Part shown: one piece after another, positions 8,750 to 18,566 of the stretch
How positions within the stretch are numbered: position 1 is the stretch's first letter
Layout: every line of letters starts with the position of its first letter
Origin: Bdellovibrio sp. ZAP7
GTDB taxonomy: Bacteria; Bdellovibrionota; Bdellovibrionia; Bdellovibrionales; Bdellovibrionaceae
Assembly: GCF_006874645.1 (NCBI RefSeq)
Contig: NZ_CP030082.1
Location: 1,798,001-1,862,000, forward strand
Length of the DNA stretch: 64,000 nt
Direction of reading: 5' to 3'
Notes under the pieces: model-generated
Database searches by the model: none
Told to the model about the DNA's origin: nothing
Seen by the model: the letters and a program-made list of their open reading frames with translations, nothing else
Translations under genes and position numbers: made by a program

Positions 8750-9106
8750 ATGAATTTTAAAAAGAGAAAATTTAATTGCCCTGCGGAATTAACGGCGACG
8801 TTGCTTCAGGGAAAGTGGAAAGTCATTTTGTTGTACAACCTGCGAAAAGCGCCCAAAAGATTCGGTGAACTTCGCCGCCTGACTCCGGGAATTACTCAAG
8901 CAACTTTAACGAAGCAGCTGAAAGAGCTGGAAAACTCTGGCATTGTGAAGCGTTCTGTTCTGGGGAAAGACAAACTCTCTGGTGTGGAATATGAATTAAC
9001 CAATGTCGGAGCGGAATTAAAGCCAGTCCTGTATGCGATGATTCGCTGGGGGCTGGCTCACCAAAAGGACTATGTCGCTGGATCTTTTGTAATGCTGGGA
9101 ACTTAG
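8750..9106 (+). CDS. HxlR-family transcriptional regulator
   Basis: 118 residues. The winged-helix signature of the HxlR family is clear: CPAELTATLLQGKWKVILLYNL, then RFGELRRLTPGITQATLTKQLKELENSGIV, then the wing and a C-terminal dimerisation helix ending in MIRWGLAH. Members bind inverted repeats and often sense oxidants or aldehydes through a Cys near the N terminus; a Cys is present at residue 8. The start follows AGGACGAGCCC. The gene is divergent from a GNAT acetyltransferase and has a palindrome upstream, which suggests autoregulation and control of the neighbour. Confidence 0.93.
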   Translation: MNFKKRKFNCPAELTATLLQGKWKVILLYNLRKAPKRFGELRRLTPGITQATLTKQLKELENSGIVKRSVLGKDKLSGVEYELTNVGAELKPVLYAMIRWGLAHQKDYVAGSFVMLGT

Positions 9107-9108
9107 AT

Positions 9109-10044
9109 CTACTTTTTCTTTTTAAGCAAAGCCGCGGATTCTGTTTTTATCCACGAGCGATAAGGAACGATGTTTGTGTAGACTGTAGATGTTGCGCAAC
9201 CCATCTCGCTGCGGCTGGTGAGTCCCCACACGAAATAGTCAGAACCGGATTTTACAAAGGCCGGGCCTCCGGAATCACCCGAGCAAGGACCGTGTCTTTG
9301 ATCGTGAAGCAAGATTGCCTCAAAGGCATTTGGAAAGCTTCCGATATTTACAGAAGTGTATTTCAGAATCGCCGGTCCGTCCATTTCTTCAGTGAAGCAT
9401 CGAGTTTCCTTAATCTCCATATCAAAGTCGCAAACAACTGTGCCGTCTTTCACCAGAGCTTGCAGTTCCTCGGGAGGAGTCTGCTTGGTATCAATTTCCA
9501 CCAGATTGTCCGTCTCAACGCCATATCCCGCAATCAACGTCTCCGCACCTTCTTTTAATGAAGCGGCGTTATTAAGGATTTGTGCGGGCATATAGCCTTT
9601 AGGAATGGTGCCATTGAATTTCAAAAGAGCGATGTCGTGAGTGGCCTGGTTTGGCTCTTCCAGATCCGCGACGTTTTTGTATTTGTCATTGATAACTCCC
9701 GCACTGGCTCTACGAGTCAGGGGAGATTTGCGGATTTTGTCGTAATCCGTCAGCAGAGATTCCATGTCAGGAGAAAATACGATGAAGGTTTCGCTGATAT
9801 CGTCTGATTGCACGCAGTGAGCGGCGGTCAGGATAATATTATTTTCTAAAAGAATGCCAGTGCAGACAGCGCCTATGTTCGCATTGAAAATACCCACTGT
9901 GCTCTTAGCAACGCGGGAGTCTTTTTTTACCACAGTTCCGCCGATAATAGCGTCGCCTTGGGCTTTCAACTCGCGATCTTTCTCCGGAGTGCAGGCCACC
10001 GCTGAAATCATTAATGTGAACGCCAATATTCCGGCAAGCTTCAT
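9109..10044 (-). CDS. Trypsin-like serine protease, lipoprotein (S1A)
   Basis: 311 residues from ATG 10044, which has AAGGA at good spacing; ATG 10053 would sit directly on that site. A lipoprotein-type signal ends in AVAC, so Cys18 is probably lipidated. The S1 fold begins at DAIIGGTVV, with catalytic His76 (TAAHC), Asp137 (THDIALL) and Ser258 (GDSGGP). The residue before IIGG is Ala, not Arg/Lys, so activation would not be tryptic if cleavage occurs there. It is paralogous to the protease at 10691-11611. A role in extracellular or periplasmic proteolysis is inferred. Confidence 0.92.
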   Translation of the reverse strand: MKLAGILAFTLMISAVACTPEKDRELKAQGDAIIGGTVVKKDSRVAKSTVGIFNANIGAVCTGILLENNIILTAAHCVQSDDISETFIVFSPDMESLLTDYDKIRKSPLTRRASAGVINDKYKNVADLEEPNQATHDIALLKFNGTIPKGYMPAQILNNAASLKEGAETLIAGYGVETDNLVEIDTKQTPPEELQALVKDGTVVCDFDMEIKETRCFTEEMDGPAILKYTSVNIGSFPNAFEAILLHDQRHGPCSGDSGGPAFVKSGSDYFVWGLTSRSEMGCATSTVYTNIVPYRSWIKTESAALLKKKK

Positions 10045-10268
10045 AAGAAACATTCCTTAGGTAAAGTGGTATTTTAGCGTTAATTCAGGTGTTTACCAGC
10101 CCCACAAAATTTTTACCAAGCAGCCCTCAAAACTGTCGAATGTCTCCACAGGGGGAGGGGAAAACCCTGTCAAAACTGTTAGTTAGGCTGGGATTTGTGG
10201 GCTCTTTTATAAAGCGTTTGCCCCTCGTTCCTGGATACTCGAGAATCAAAAAATAGTGAGGAGTCCCT
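10045..10268. other. Divergent intergenic region, 224 bases
   Basis: Separates the divergent genes for the first trypsin-like lipoprotein and a small exported protein, so it should hold both promoters. A short inverted repeat (ACAGGG 10148-10153 with CCCTGT 10165-10170) is visible, but no convincing -35/-10 pair was found and no small gene is seen. Confidence 0.5.
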
Positions 10269-10643
10269 ATGAAAACAGCTTTAAGCCTCTTTGCAGTCGT
10301 TTTTATGTTGATCAGCATATCGGGGGCGCAAGAGCCCGGGCCGTATTTTGAAAACACCATCGTACCCCGACAGGGCCGTTTATTTGCGATCGATTTTGAT
10401 GCGGGCTCAAGAACGGTGCGAGTCTCTGCTGTGGGTAAGACAATAAAAGGTCTTAGCTCCTCTCGTTATGCGGTTTCCGCTGAAACAACAGATGCCGAAG
10501 GGATGGCGCGACAGTTGGATTTGGTATCGGTCGCTAGCGGCGGCTATCAGTTTAAAGATAAATTAGAGCCTAAAAAAGATGTGAAAATTAAGGTGCAAGA
10601 TAAGCAAAGTAAAGAGACTGAAATTTTCTTGTTAAAACCTTAA
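10269..10643 (+). CDS. Small exported protein of unknown function
   Basis: 124 residues. The signal peptide (MKTALSLFAVVFMLISISGA) is followed by a soluble, strand-rich region with alternating hydrophobic residues (GRLFAIDF, RTVRVSAVG, DVKIKVQD), suggesting a small beta-sandwich. GTGAGGAGTCCCT before the ATG gives a good ribosome site. No known motif is recognised. A strong hairpin terminator follows. Confidence 0.8.
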   Translation: MKTALSLFAVVFMLISISGAQEPGPYFENTIVPRQGRLFAIDFDAGSRTVRVSAVGKTIKGLSSSRYAVSAETTDAEGMARQLDLVSVASGGYQFKDKLEPKKDVKIKVQDKQSKETEIFLLKP

Positions 10644-10667
10644 GAAGCATATTCCTGAAAAAGAAAA

Positions 10668-10692
10668 GGCGGCTCGTAAGCCGCCTTTTTTT
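10668..10692. terminator. Bidirectional intrinsic terminator
   Basis: Stem GGCGGCT/AGCCGCC (7 base pairs, loop CGTA) followed by eight T on the plus strand; on the minus strand the same stem is followed by TTTTCTTTTT. It lies between convergent genes and touches the stop codon of the minus-strand protease, so it can end both transcripts. Confidence 0.9.
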
Positions 10693-11611
10693 ATTTTGCA
10701 CCGAAAGATTTCGCAGTGTCTTTGATCCAAGTCGCGTAGTGCAGGATGTTCATGTAGATGATGTCGTTATTGCAGCCAATACCGCTACGGCTCGTCACGC
10801 CCCAAAGTTGAACTTCGTCACCAACTTGAATGTAGGCTGGGCCCCCAGAATCACCAGAGCAAGCCGCTTTGCCGCCTCTTTGATCCAGAATCACTTCGCC
10901 ATCGTTCGGGCTGTATTTGATTTTTACTGTCACAGCTTTCAAAATCGCAGGACCGCTGATTTCTTCACGGATGCAGGTCGTGGCTTTTCGAGCGTCGTCG
11001 TTGTTACAGAAAACTTCGCCCTTATCGATCAGGTCTTGAAGGTTTTCAGTTTTCTTTGGATCAACTGGGATCACTTCTGCGTAATCCACGCCATAACCGG
11101 CAAGAATTGTTGTAGCGCCCGTTTTCAAAGCCGCTGGGTCCGTTAGGATCTTTGCAGTTTGATAGCCTTTTGGAGTTTCGCCTTCGTACATCATCAGGCC
11201 CACGTCGTTACCTGGGAAAGCCGCGTTTGCTTGGCCTGGATTCCAGTCTTTGTTTGCCTTCATCTGCACAACTTGGCGCACGGCTGGGGAGTTTTTGAAA
11301 TTATTACCCATGTTCAGGATGGATTCCATGTCAGGGTGAAAGACGATGTAAACGCCAGACGTTTTTTTGCCGATGCAATGAGCGGCTGTTAAAACCAGAT
11401 TTCCTGGAAGTAAAGAGCCTGTGCAAGTGTAACCTTCGTTGTCGTCGTAAATACCAACAACGCTTTGAGCGAGAGCAGTGCCCTCTTTCACCAGTTGGCC
11501 ACCGATGATTGAATCGCTGTTTTTAGCAGTCAAATTGTTAGAATTTACAGATGATCCGCAACCAGCCGTGATCAATGCAACAGTCAAAAATAGAGAGCTT
11601 AAAACTTTCAA
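10691..11611 (-). CDS. Trypsin-like serine protease, lipoprotein (S1A), second copy
   Basis: 306 residues from TTG 11611, chosen because GAGGA lies 7 bases before it and because the protein then begins with a lipoprotein signal ending in ITAGC. The longer frame to 11674 adds a non-signal-like leader through a hairpin. The mature domain starts at DSIIGGQLV. Catalytic His78 (TAAHC), Asp136 (GNDVGLMM) and Ser255 (GDSGGP) are intact. As in its paralogue at 9109-10044, the residue before IIGG is not basic (Ser). Both end with a conserved Trp-Ile segment near the C terminus. It is probably anchored in a membrane and acts outside the cytoplasm. Confidence 0.9.
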   Translation of the reverse strand: MKVLSSLFLTVALITAGCGSSVNSNNLTAKNSDSIIGGQLVKEGTALAQSVVGIYDDNEGYTCTGSLLPGNLVLTAAHCIGKKTSGVYIVFHPDMESILNMGNNFKNSPAVRQVVQMKANKDWNPGQANAAFPGNDVGLMMYEGETPKGYQTAKILTDPAALKTGATTILAGYGVDYAEVIPVDPKKTENLQDLIDKGEVFCNNDDARKATTCIREEISGPAILKAVTVKIKYSPNDGEVILDQRGGKAACSGDSGGPAYIQVGDEVQLWGVTSRSGIGCNNDIIYMNILHYATWIKDTAKSFGAK

Positions 11612-11624
11612 CTCAGTGTCCTCG

Positions 11625-11662
11625 CAATAAAAAAGTATGGGGGCTCCTTTTATAGAACCCCC
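11625..11662 (-). terminator. Probable intrinsic terminator after kdsA
   Basis: On the minus strand, GGGGGTTC pairs with GAGCCCCC (8 base pairs with one G-T, 8-base loop), then ATACTTTTTT. It lies between the kdsA stop and the TTG start of the second protease, so it can separate the two transcripts. Confidence 0.6.
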
Positions 11663-11718
11663 ACGCATTTGCAAGAAAAATTAAAGACCTGCAATAAATT
11701 ATTTTTTATCGTTTTCGA

Positions 11719-12666
<948 letters not shown>

Positions 12667-14985
12667 TTAAAAGATGCGCGAGCAGGGTTCTCCTTTGTCC
12701 TTAAACTCTTTGTGAAAGATCCAATTGCTGAATATACGGCACTTTTTATCGATTGCGGGGGACTTTAAAGCTGCCTCTTGGTCGACCTGCTCGTAAAGCT
12801 TAAAATACTGAACAATATTGTCCCTGGTTTGATCGCCGACCCAGCCAGGAGGGCGTTGCGCAACCAAAACATCCATGTACGGCTGGTCTAAGGTGTTCAT
12901 CGGGGCATTTGGATTTTGTGGCGTGGTATTTACGGCGGGGAATCGCAGGGCTTCAAAAAAATCGGCATAACTTCTGGTGTCTGTCTGCATTAAATTTGCA
13001 GCGGCTGAGGGATGTTCATGCAAGGTAAGAGGGTGGTCACCCTTGCTGCAGACCAAGCTATAGAAATTAAACTGCAGATAAAACATATCACAGTGTTTAA
13101 ACAGGTCTTGAGATGTTTGCAGGAGAATGTTTACGCTCTCTAAACTAAGCTCCCCATCCAGCCACTGGGCAAAGATGCCATCGTCTTCCAAGGAGTCGTA
13201 GACGCCCTCTAGGGCTTCTCGACTCCACAGTTTTGCTGCTGCAAAATAAACCGGAGAAGGGACATTGTTGATGATAAGATCATAGCGGCGTTTTTGGGTA
13301 CGGAGAAAAGTCAGGCCATCTGCCTCGGTGAATTTAACATTCTTAGATTTAACTTTTTCAGCGACCAGAGGCATGAAGTCCAAGACTTTTAGCATCGTCG
13401 GGTCCAAGTCGACGACATCCACGTGCGAGAACAGCTCAGCAGCACCCATGACGGTTGTTCCTGTTCCTAAGCCAATGACGAGTGCATTGCCGTGTTTGTT
13501 TGTATAAGACAAAGGGGTGAGGCCCATAAAGGTATCCGCGGGGGAGTAGGACCTCCATGACGGCAGGTTGATCGAATGATGGCCATTCATAATCATGAGT
13601 TTATGGGAATGATCCAGCTCGACAAAGTTTACTTCGCTGGAGTTGTGTTTGAAAACTTTGACGTCCGTCACACTGCGGCTGTCTTTGACCCAGCGAGTGA
13701 GATTTCTATGGGAATAACTGCCCAAGGCCCACGAGAAATCAGTGACTAAAAAGTAAGTCAGCGTACACAATACAACGCTGACACCAGCGGTTAGAATACG
13801 CATTTTGTTTTCTTTGTTAGCAAAGATCAAACAAAGCAAACCCAATAAGGTCCACAACTGAAATATACCGGTTGCTTCGAACAGGATTGAAATAAACAGC
13901 AGAATTCCTACAGCATTCCCACTGCAGTTCACCGCAAGATACGTTCCCAATGGAATTTGATTATTCTCTTTTTTAACCAAAGGGAGAAGGCTGCCAAAGA
14001 AAAAGCCCGTCGGAAGTATCAAACCCACGCAAAACAAAGACCGTTGGAGGAATGTTGCCGTTGCGCTATCAGGCCATGAAATGAGCTCCATAATAGCAGC
14101 CCAAAAGACGGGCCACGAAAGACTCCAAACGAGGAGTGATAGAATAAGAACGGCGGAATGTTTTTTAAAACTATTCCAATTTAAAAATTCATAACCGCGC
14201 TTGCCTCGGAACCACAAGCTGGCCATGGCCCAACTTAAAATTAATGCTGCCAAATAAAGCGAATAGTGAAATGCCAATGGAGCCAGAACGTTTTGAATTT
14301 GGCGATAAAGAATGGATTGTATAATTCCGCTAACCACCGAAAAAGTAAATAACGGCAACAGTAGCGAAGGGAAGTGTCGTAGGTCCTCTTTAAAGGAACT
14401 TGTGGGAATCACTAAAGCTGTCGTCCTGGAGTGCTTCCACCAGTACATCGCCCAAATCCACTCCATGGCACATAAGGACAGTAAAATCTTGTTAAGTCCC
14501 CAAGTATGTAAAATGCCGAGCTCCATGTACACCAATACGACAACCACCAGGAGATGAAAGTAGAAATAGATTTTATTGAAGGCTGAGACCTCTTCCAGTC
14601 CTCGGCTTCGTTGCTCTTCAAAATAAAGAGGCAACAATAATGACGAAACAAAAGAGATCGCAAAAAACAAAATAAACCCGAAAATAAGGCTCATAGTGGG
14701 GAAAGCTAAAAGTTCTGAGCTTGCCTGGTCGAATCCAATAAGGAGCAAAATAAGGCCGAACATAAGGCCATGACTCTTGGCGAGGTTCAGTTTTAAACGA
14801 AGGCTTAGATAAGAACCTAAGGCTGTTCCTAAATAAGCCACAGCAATCAAAAAAAGCTGAATAAAAAATAGACTGCCAAAAACCTGGGTCAAAATTCTAG
14901 AGATAAGAATTTGATAAAGTAAGACGGGAGCGCCAAACCAAATTAAATAAAGAAACTCTATTTGAGCATTACGCAGTTTTATCAT
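12667..14985 (-). CDS. Membrane protein with C-terminal spermidine-synthase-like domain (copy 1)
   Basis: 772 residues. The first 430 or so residues form about 10-12 hydrophobic segments; the C-terminal part is a Rossmann domain like spermidine synthases and related methyltransferases, with VIGLGTGTT, then VVDLDPTML, then EADGLTFLRTQKRRYDLIINN. It corresponds to the fused membrane/aminopropyltransferase-like proteins found in many bacteria, whose substrates are mostly unknown. The start overlaps the upstream HTTM-like gene by 17 bases. Two more members lie nearby (16323-18566 and 18563-20737). Whether it makes a polyamine is not shown by the sequence. Confidence 0.83.
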   Translation of the reverse strand: MIKLRNAQIEFLYLIWFGAPVLLYQILISRILTQVFGSLFFIQLFLIAVAYLGTALGSYLSLRLKLNLAKSHGLMFGLILLLIGFDQASSELLAFPTMSLIFGFILFFAISFVSSLLLPLYFEEQRSRGLEEVSAFNKIYFYFHLLVVVVLVYMELGILHTWGLNKILLSLCAMEWIWAMYWWKHSRTTALVIPTSSFKEDLRHFPSLLLPLFTFSVVSGIIQSILYRQIQNVLAPLAFHYSLYLAALILSWAMASLWFRGKRGYEFLNWNSFKKHSAVLILSLLVWSLSWPVFWAAIMELISWPDSATATFLQRSLFCVGLILPTGFFFGSLLPLVKKENNQIPLGTYLAVNCSGNAVGILLFISILFEATGIFQLWTLLGLLCLIFANKENKMRILTAGVSVVLCTLTYFLVTDFSWALGSYSHRNLTRWVKDSRSVTDVKVFKHNSSEVNFVELDHSHKLMIMNGHHSINLPSWRSYSPADTFMGLTPLSYTNKHGNALVIGLGTGTTVMGAAELFSHVDVVDLDPTMLKVLDFMPLVAEKVKSKNVKFTEADGLTFLRTQKRRYDLIINNVPSPVYFAAAKLWSREALEGVYDSLEDDGIFAQWLDGELSLESVNILLQTSQDLFKHCDMFYLQFNFYSLVCSKGDHPLTLHEHPSAAANLMQTDTRSYADFFEALRFPAVNTTPQNPNAPMNTLDQPYMDVLVAQRPPGWVGDQTRDNIVQYFKLYEQVDQEAALKSPAIDKKCRIFSNWIFHKEFKDKGEPCSRIF

Positions 14986-15748
14986 TATTTCTATTCACCC
15001 ATTCTGGCAGTGCGAAAAGATACAACACTACAAAAAGATGCAGGAAGTATCGATACCCAAAAATTTCTTCGATACCAACATGAAACCCAATAAGCCCCAG
15101 TAGCCAGGTACGTCGCAGCCAACGATGGCCAAACAATAAAAAAGACCCGCACTCTAATAATAAAATCCCTGCCTGCAGAAATCGCGCGAAATCAACGTTC
15201 TGTAAAATCAGATCGCGTAGTAAGGACTGTCCACGGCCCGTGTAATGCACAAATATCTGAAGACTCGTTCCATTAACCCACGACAGCCCTGAAAAAAATA
15301 TTTTCTCCCAACCCGCTAAAAAGTAAAATGAAACAGTAATGGATGCAGCTACCGGAAAAAAATAGTTCACTAACAGTCGATATTCACGGGCAGCAAGAGC
15401 CATCAAGAGTAAGCAAAATACAGACTGGCGATGATCGCCAAAGGGTTCGTTTTGCAAATAAAGTGATGTCGAGAAGATGAAAAGAGCGATTGTTAATACG
15501 GAGGCAAGTCGAGGCTTTAATTTAAACAGCCATAGCGTTGCACTAAGAATAGCCGCCAGCGTGACGCCTTGGAAAAGAGGATGGGAACTCATGATGTTTT
15601 CCGGCATCCATCCGGCGAAGGAGACAACGCGTATTTCGCCCCCTGAATGCCAAGGAATGAAAAGTTGATCAAATAAAAGAGCGATCGCTGATAGGATCGT
15701 TAGAACGCGAAAGCCTTGAAAATACTTTTCATGAGTAGGCCACTTCAT
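14969..15748 (-). CDS. Multi-pass membrane protein, HTTM/gamma-carboxylase-like
   Basis: 259 residues with about seven hydrophobic segments. The order of features (a GFRVLTILSAIALLFDQL first helix, the QNEPFGDHRQSVF loop, a FLAGWEKIF helix, FHVGIEEIFGYRYFLHLF near the end) recalls the HTTM domain of vitamin K-dependent gamma-carboxylase relatives. The match is by pattern only. It is coupled by overlaps to its neighbours (one base with the gene upstream, 17 bases with the one downstream), so the three genes should form one unit. The function is unknown. Confidence 0.7.
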   Translation of the reverse strand: MKWPTHEKYFQGFRVLTILSAIALLFDQLFIPWHSGGEIRVVSFAGWMPENIMSSHPLFQGVTLAAILSATLWLFKLKPRLASVLTIALFIFSTSLYLQNEPFGDHRQSVFCLLLMALAAREYRLLVNYFFPVAASITVSFYFLAGWEKIFFSGLSWVNGTSLQIFVHYTGRGQSLLRDLILQNVDFARFLQAGILLLECGSFLLFGHRWLRRTWLLGLIGFHVGIEEIFGYRYFLHLFVVLYLFALPEWVNRNNDKTA

Positions 15749-16227
15749 TACTGTACTCCAGCGCTATGGCCGCACATGGATTTAACTATATTCTGATCTG
15801 CAGTAAGCTGTTGGTTTGCCCAGGTTAAACTTTCGGTAGTGACTGCGCCAAATGTTTTGTCAGGTTGAGTGCCCCAGATTGTGCGGGTTATGCAAAGGAC
15901 CGGAAATTGCGAGATCACTCCCGAGCGAGGTGATTTGAAGTGTTCCTGAAGTTCGGCAACACTTAAAATGTGACTCCATTTATATGCGGTGGTTGGGTGT
16001 CGACCCACTGAATAAGTTGGATCACCGTCGTAAATGTTTTGCAGGTTGAATGATTGAGGTAAAAGCTCAAGGCCTTCTGGAGTTGTGATCAAATACGTCT
16101 CGTAAGATAAAGGCGCATCAGCAAAGAGTGGATAGCGCTGCACCGGAAATAACGGGTGCGCAAAAAAGCAGATGAAAAAAAAGGCCGCGCAACAAAAAAT
16201 AATAGTGAGTTCGGCTCTTTTAGTCAT
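15748..16227 (-). CDS. Membrane-anchored protein of unknown function
   Basis: 159 residues from ATG 16227, preceded by GGAA. The longer frame to 16305 would overlap the ribosome site of the divergent gene. One hydrophobic N-terminal segment (about 7-25) anchors an outside domain without recognised motifs. The domain has three Cys and short patches such as RYPLFADAPLSYETY and HPTTAYKWSHIL. It is the first gene of a three-gene run with the HTTM-like protein and a spermidine-synthase-like membrane protein. Similar short proteins beside HTTM genes suggest a partner role, which is inference. Confidence 0.7.
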   Translation of the reverse strand: MTKRAELTIIFCCAAFFFICFFAHPLFPVQRYPLFADAPLSYETYLITTPEGLELLPQSFNLQNIYDGDPTYSVGRHPTTAYKWSHILSVAELQEHFKSPRSGVISQFPVLCITRTIWGTQPDKTFGAVTTESLTWANQQLTADQNIVKSMCGHSAGVQ

Positions 16228-16283
16228 TGCACATTTCCATAGAAATAAGGCTAGACCATTGATAGCATCTTTGACAAGTAAAC

Positions 16284-16298
16284 AAGGAGGAGATTCTG
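16284..16298 (+). promoter_or_regulatory. Strong ribosome site pointing to a possible CTG start
   Basis: AAGGAGGAG is ideally placed for CTG 16296 (or ATT 16293), not for ATG 16323. An in-frame TGA at 16272 shuts the frame upstream, and no ATG, GTG or TTG occurs between the two. Confidence 0.5.
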
Positions 16299-16322
16299 AA
16301 ATCAAAAATATTCAGACTGGGT

Positions 16323-18566
16323 ATGATTGCCATGTTCCTGACTGGTTTTTCGGGACTTCTTTATCAGGTTCTTTGGATTCGCCTGTTTTCTTCCTTACTG
16401 GGTGGTACCACGCTTTCGATTTCCTGCGTGATCGCCCATTTTATGCTGGGTTTGGGGTTGGGCACAGCATCAGCTCCCAAATTTTTGCAGCGAGATTCTA
16501 AAAAACAAATTCCCCTGTATTCTTTGTGTGAAATTGCGATTGTGGTGGTGATTGGGGTTGGAGCGCTGTTTTTATTTGGAGCCCATGAAGGGTTGGCGCA
16601 TGTCTTGAAAAGCAGTCCTTTGCCGAAACTTCTGAATCACTTTATTATGTCTGGAATTTTTATTTTTCCAGCGACTTTCTTGATGGGGCTTTCTTACCCG
16701 TTCATGAGTTATAAATTTCCATCCCCTAAAGAACATCAATGGCTTTATGCAGCGAATTGCCTGGGGGGAGCCTTTGGGGCATTGTGCTCATATGTTGTTC
16801 TTATTTATAATTTCGGACTTTCTGGAACTTTGATTTTTGGATTTGTTCTGAATCTTCTTGCGGCCGTTTTATTTTTTAAAGAAAAGTACACTTTTACTTC
16901 GAGAGCGGAAAATAAAATAGACGGAAACATGCCGTCAGCTGAAACCGGGGAGTTTTCTCCGGGCAAACTAAAAGTTTGGGCCATGTCATTGAGTGCTTTA
17001 AGTGGTTTTTTTGTTTTAAGTTTAGAGCAAATTTGGTTTCGACTGGCGCATTTGTTTTTGGGTGGTCGTGTGTACGTGCACACACTGGTCCTGGCGGTCC
17101 TTTTGTTGACCTTGGCTGCCGGAGCATTCTTAAGTCCTAAACTTTCAAAACTCTCGTCCGAGATTCAGTTGAAAGCGGTCTTGTTTATTCTGCGCTTAAC
17201 CGGGGTTTTTGCAGCCCTGGGATTCATTTTTTTACCGTCAGGGATCGCTCAGGGAGTTGATTTAGACCATCCCTATGCGAAAACAATCAAAGCTGTTTAT
17301 TTTGCAGTTTTGATATTTATTGCCGTTCTTCCTGGTTTTGTTCTGGGGCTTTGTTTTCCGTTGTCACTTGAGGTGATTCAAACGGGAATGAAAACAGCTT
17401 TACAAAAAACGCGCAGTCTGTCGCACGCGGTTTATATCAATACATTTGCATCTGTGTTGGGAAGTCTTTTGACGACCTATCTTTTATTTTCCTGGCTGGG
17501 AACGATTGGAAGTTTAAAACTGCTTTATATAACGCTATTAAGTTTAGGCTTGATTGGAACGTTATTGTTTGTACGTGGACCTGCGCGGATTTCTTCAGTC
17601 ATTGTTTCAATTTTGTTGATTGGTTTTATTGGGACTCGTTCCACAAGTTTGAATCCCGCCGGCTCGGCACTTTTTGAAGCCGAGGATGAGTTTGGGTATT
17701 TGAATGTCATTCCTTTAATTCAGAATGAAAAAAACAAAATGGATCGCTGGGCCATGTTTCACAACTATACATCCTTAGTGGCTCCTTATGGATTTGGCGA
17801 AACCTCAACAGTGCAGCGAAGTTTGGCGTTATTCCCGACGGCTTTTGCGAAAGATATAAATGACGTTCTGGTTGTAGGCATGGGGTACGGAATTACCACG
17901 GAGGCTTTTAGTCGTATTCCGGATATTAATAAAATAACCAGTGTGGATATCCTGCCTTTGGTGATGAAGGCTCAAAGTGCACTGACCTTTAAAGATAATT
18001 CTTATCTGCAAGACCCTCGGGTAGAGAACGTCGCTGATGATGGCCGAAGTTTTATCGCTCTCTCAGACAGAAAATGGGATATCATCACTGTGAATGTTGA
18101 TCCCTATGGGCCGGGCACCACATATTTGATGTCTCGGGAATTTTACAAGATCGTGCGTGGACATTTAAAACCCGGGGGTATTTATGCCCAGCTTATTTTT
18201 GGGGCGAATCGAGATCTAGTTTCCCTGCTTCATACCTTAAGCTCTTCATTTCCTTATTACCGGATTATGCCAGGATATTCCTATGATGGCTTGATCGTCA
18301 TCGCAAGCGAAACTCCGTTGCCGGAGTGGTCTGAGGCCTCATTGCAAAGAGTGAAGCCCTTGCTGCCGATTGGGAGCTGGGATGGGGCTTCCCTAGAGAA
18401 AAACTCTGACTTCGCCTTAGCTGAATCGGTGGCTCGTGGTTGGGTGGAATACGTGCAGCGTGAAGTGCCTGGTCCTTGGAAGTTAATAACGGATGATAAT
18501 CTTTTGGTTGAATCCAGTCGAACGAAGTTCACAGACCTCTTATTAACATATCCGAAAGACTACTAA
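16323..18566 (+). CDS. Membrane protein with C-terminal spermidine-synthase-like domain (copy 2)
   Basis: 747 residues from ATG 16323. The N terminus (MIAMFLTGFSGLLYQVLWIR) is the typical first helix of fused membrane spermidine-synthase-like proteins. About 12 hydrophobic segments fill residues 1-430, and a C-terminal Rossmann domain has VVGMGYGITTEAF, SVDILPLV and DDGRSFIALSDRKWDII. The best ribosome site, AAGGAGG at 16284-16290, is 32 bases before this ATG but only 5 bases before an in-frame CTG at 16296, so translation may start there and add nine residues including three basic ones. The 3' end overlaps the convergent copy 3 by four bases. The substrate is unknown. Confidence 0.83.
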   Translation: MIAMFLTGFSGLLYQVLWIRLFSSLLGGTTLSISCVIAHFMLGLGLGTASAPKFLQRDSKKQIPLYSLCEIAIVVVIGVGALFLFGAHEGLAHVLKSSPLPKLLNHFIMSGIFIFPATFLMGLSYPFMSYKFPSPKEHQWLYAANCLGGAFGALCSYVVLIYNFGLSGTLIFGFVLNLLAAVLFFKEKYTFTSRAENKIDGNMPSAETGEFSPGKLKVWAMSLSALSGFFVLSLEQIWFRLAHLFLGGRVYVHTLVLAVLLLTLAAGAFLSPKLSKLSSEIQLKAVLFILRLTGVFAALGFIFLPSGIAQGVDLDHPYAKTIKAVYFAVLIFIAVLPGFVLGLCFPLSLEVIQTGMKTALQKTRSLSHAVYINTFASVLGSLLTTYLLFSWLGTIGSLKLLYITLLSLGLIGTLLFVRGPARISSVIVSILLIGFIGTRSTSLNPAGSALFEAEDEFGYLNVIPLIQNEKNKMDRWAMFHNYTSLVAPYGFGETSTVQRSLALFPTAFAKDINDVLVVGMGYGITTEAFSRIPDINKITSVDILPLVMKAQSALTFKDNSYLQDPRVENVADDGRSFIALSDRKWDIITVNVDPYGPGTTYLMSREFYKIVRGHLKPGGIYAQLIFGANRDLVSLLHTLSSSFPYYRIMPGYSYDGLIVIASETPLPEWSEASLQRVKPLLPIGSWDGASLEKNSDFALAESVARGWVEYVQREVPGPWKLITDDNLLVESSRTKFTDLLLTYPKDY

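Noticed and set aside
10148-10170. Inverted repeat ACAGGG/CCCTGT upstream of the small exported protein
   Set aside because: Short arms, no T tract and no link to a promoter; kept only as a note in the intergenic entry.
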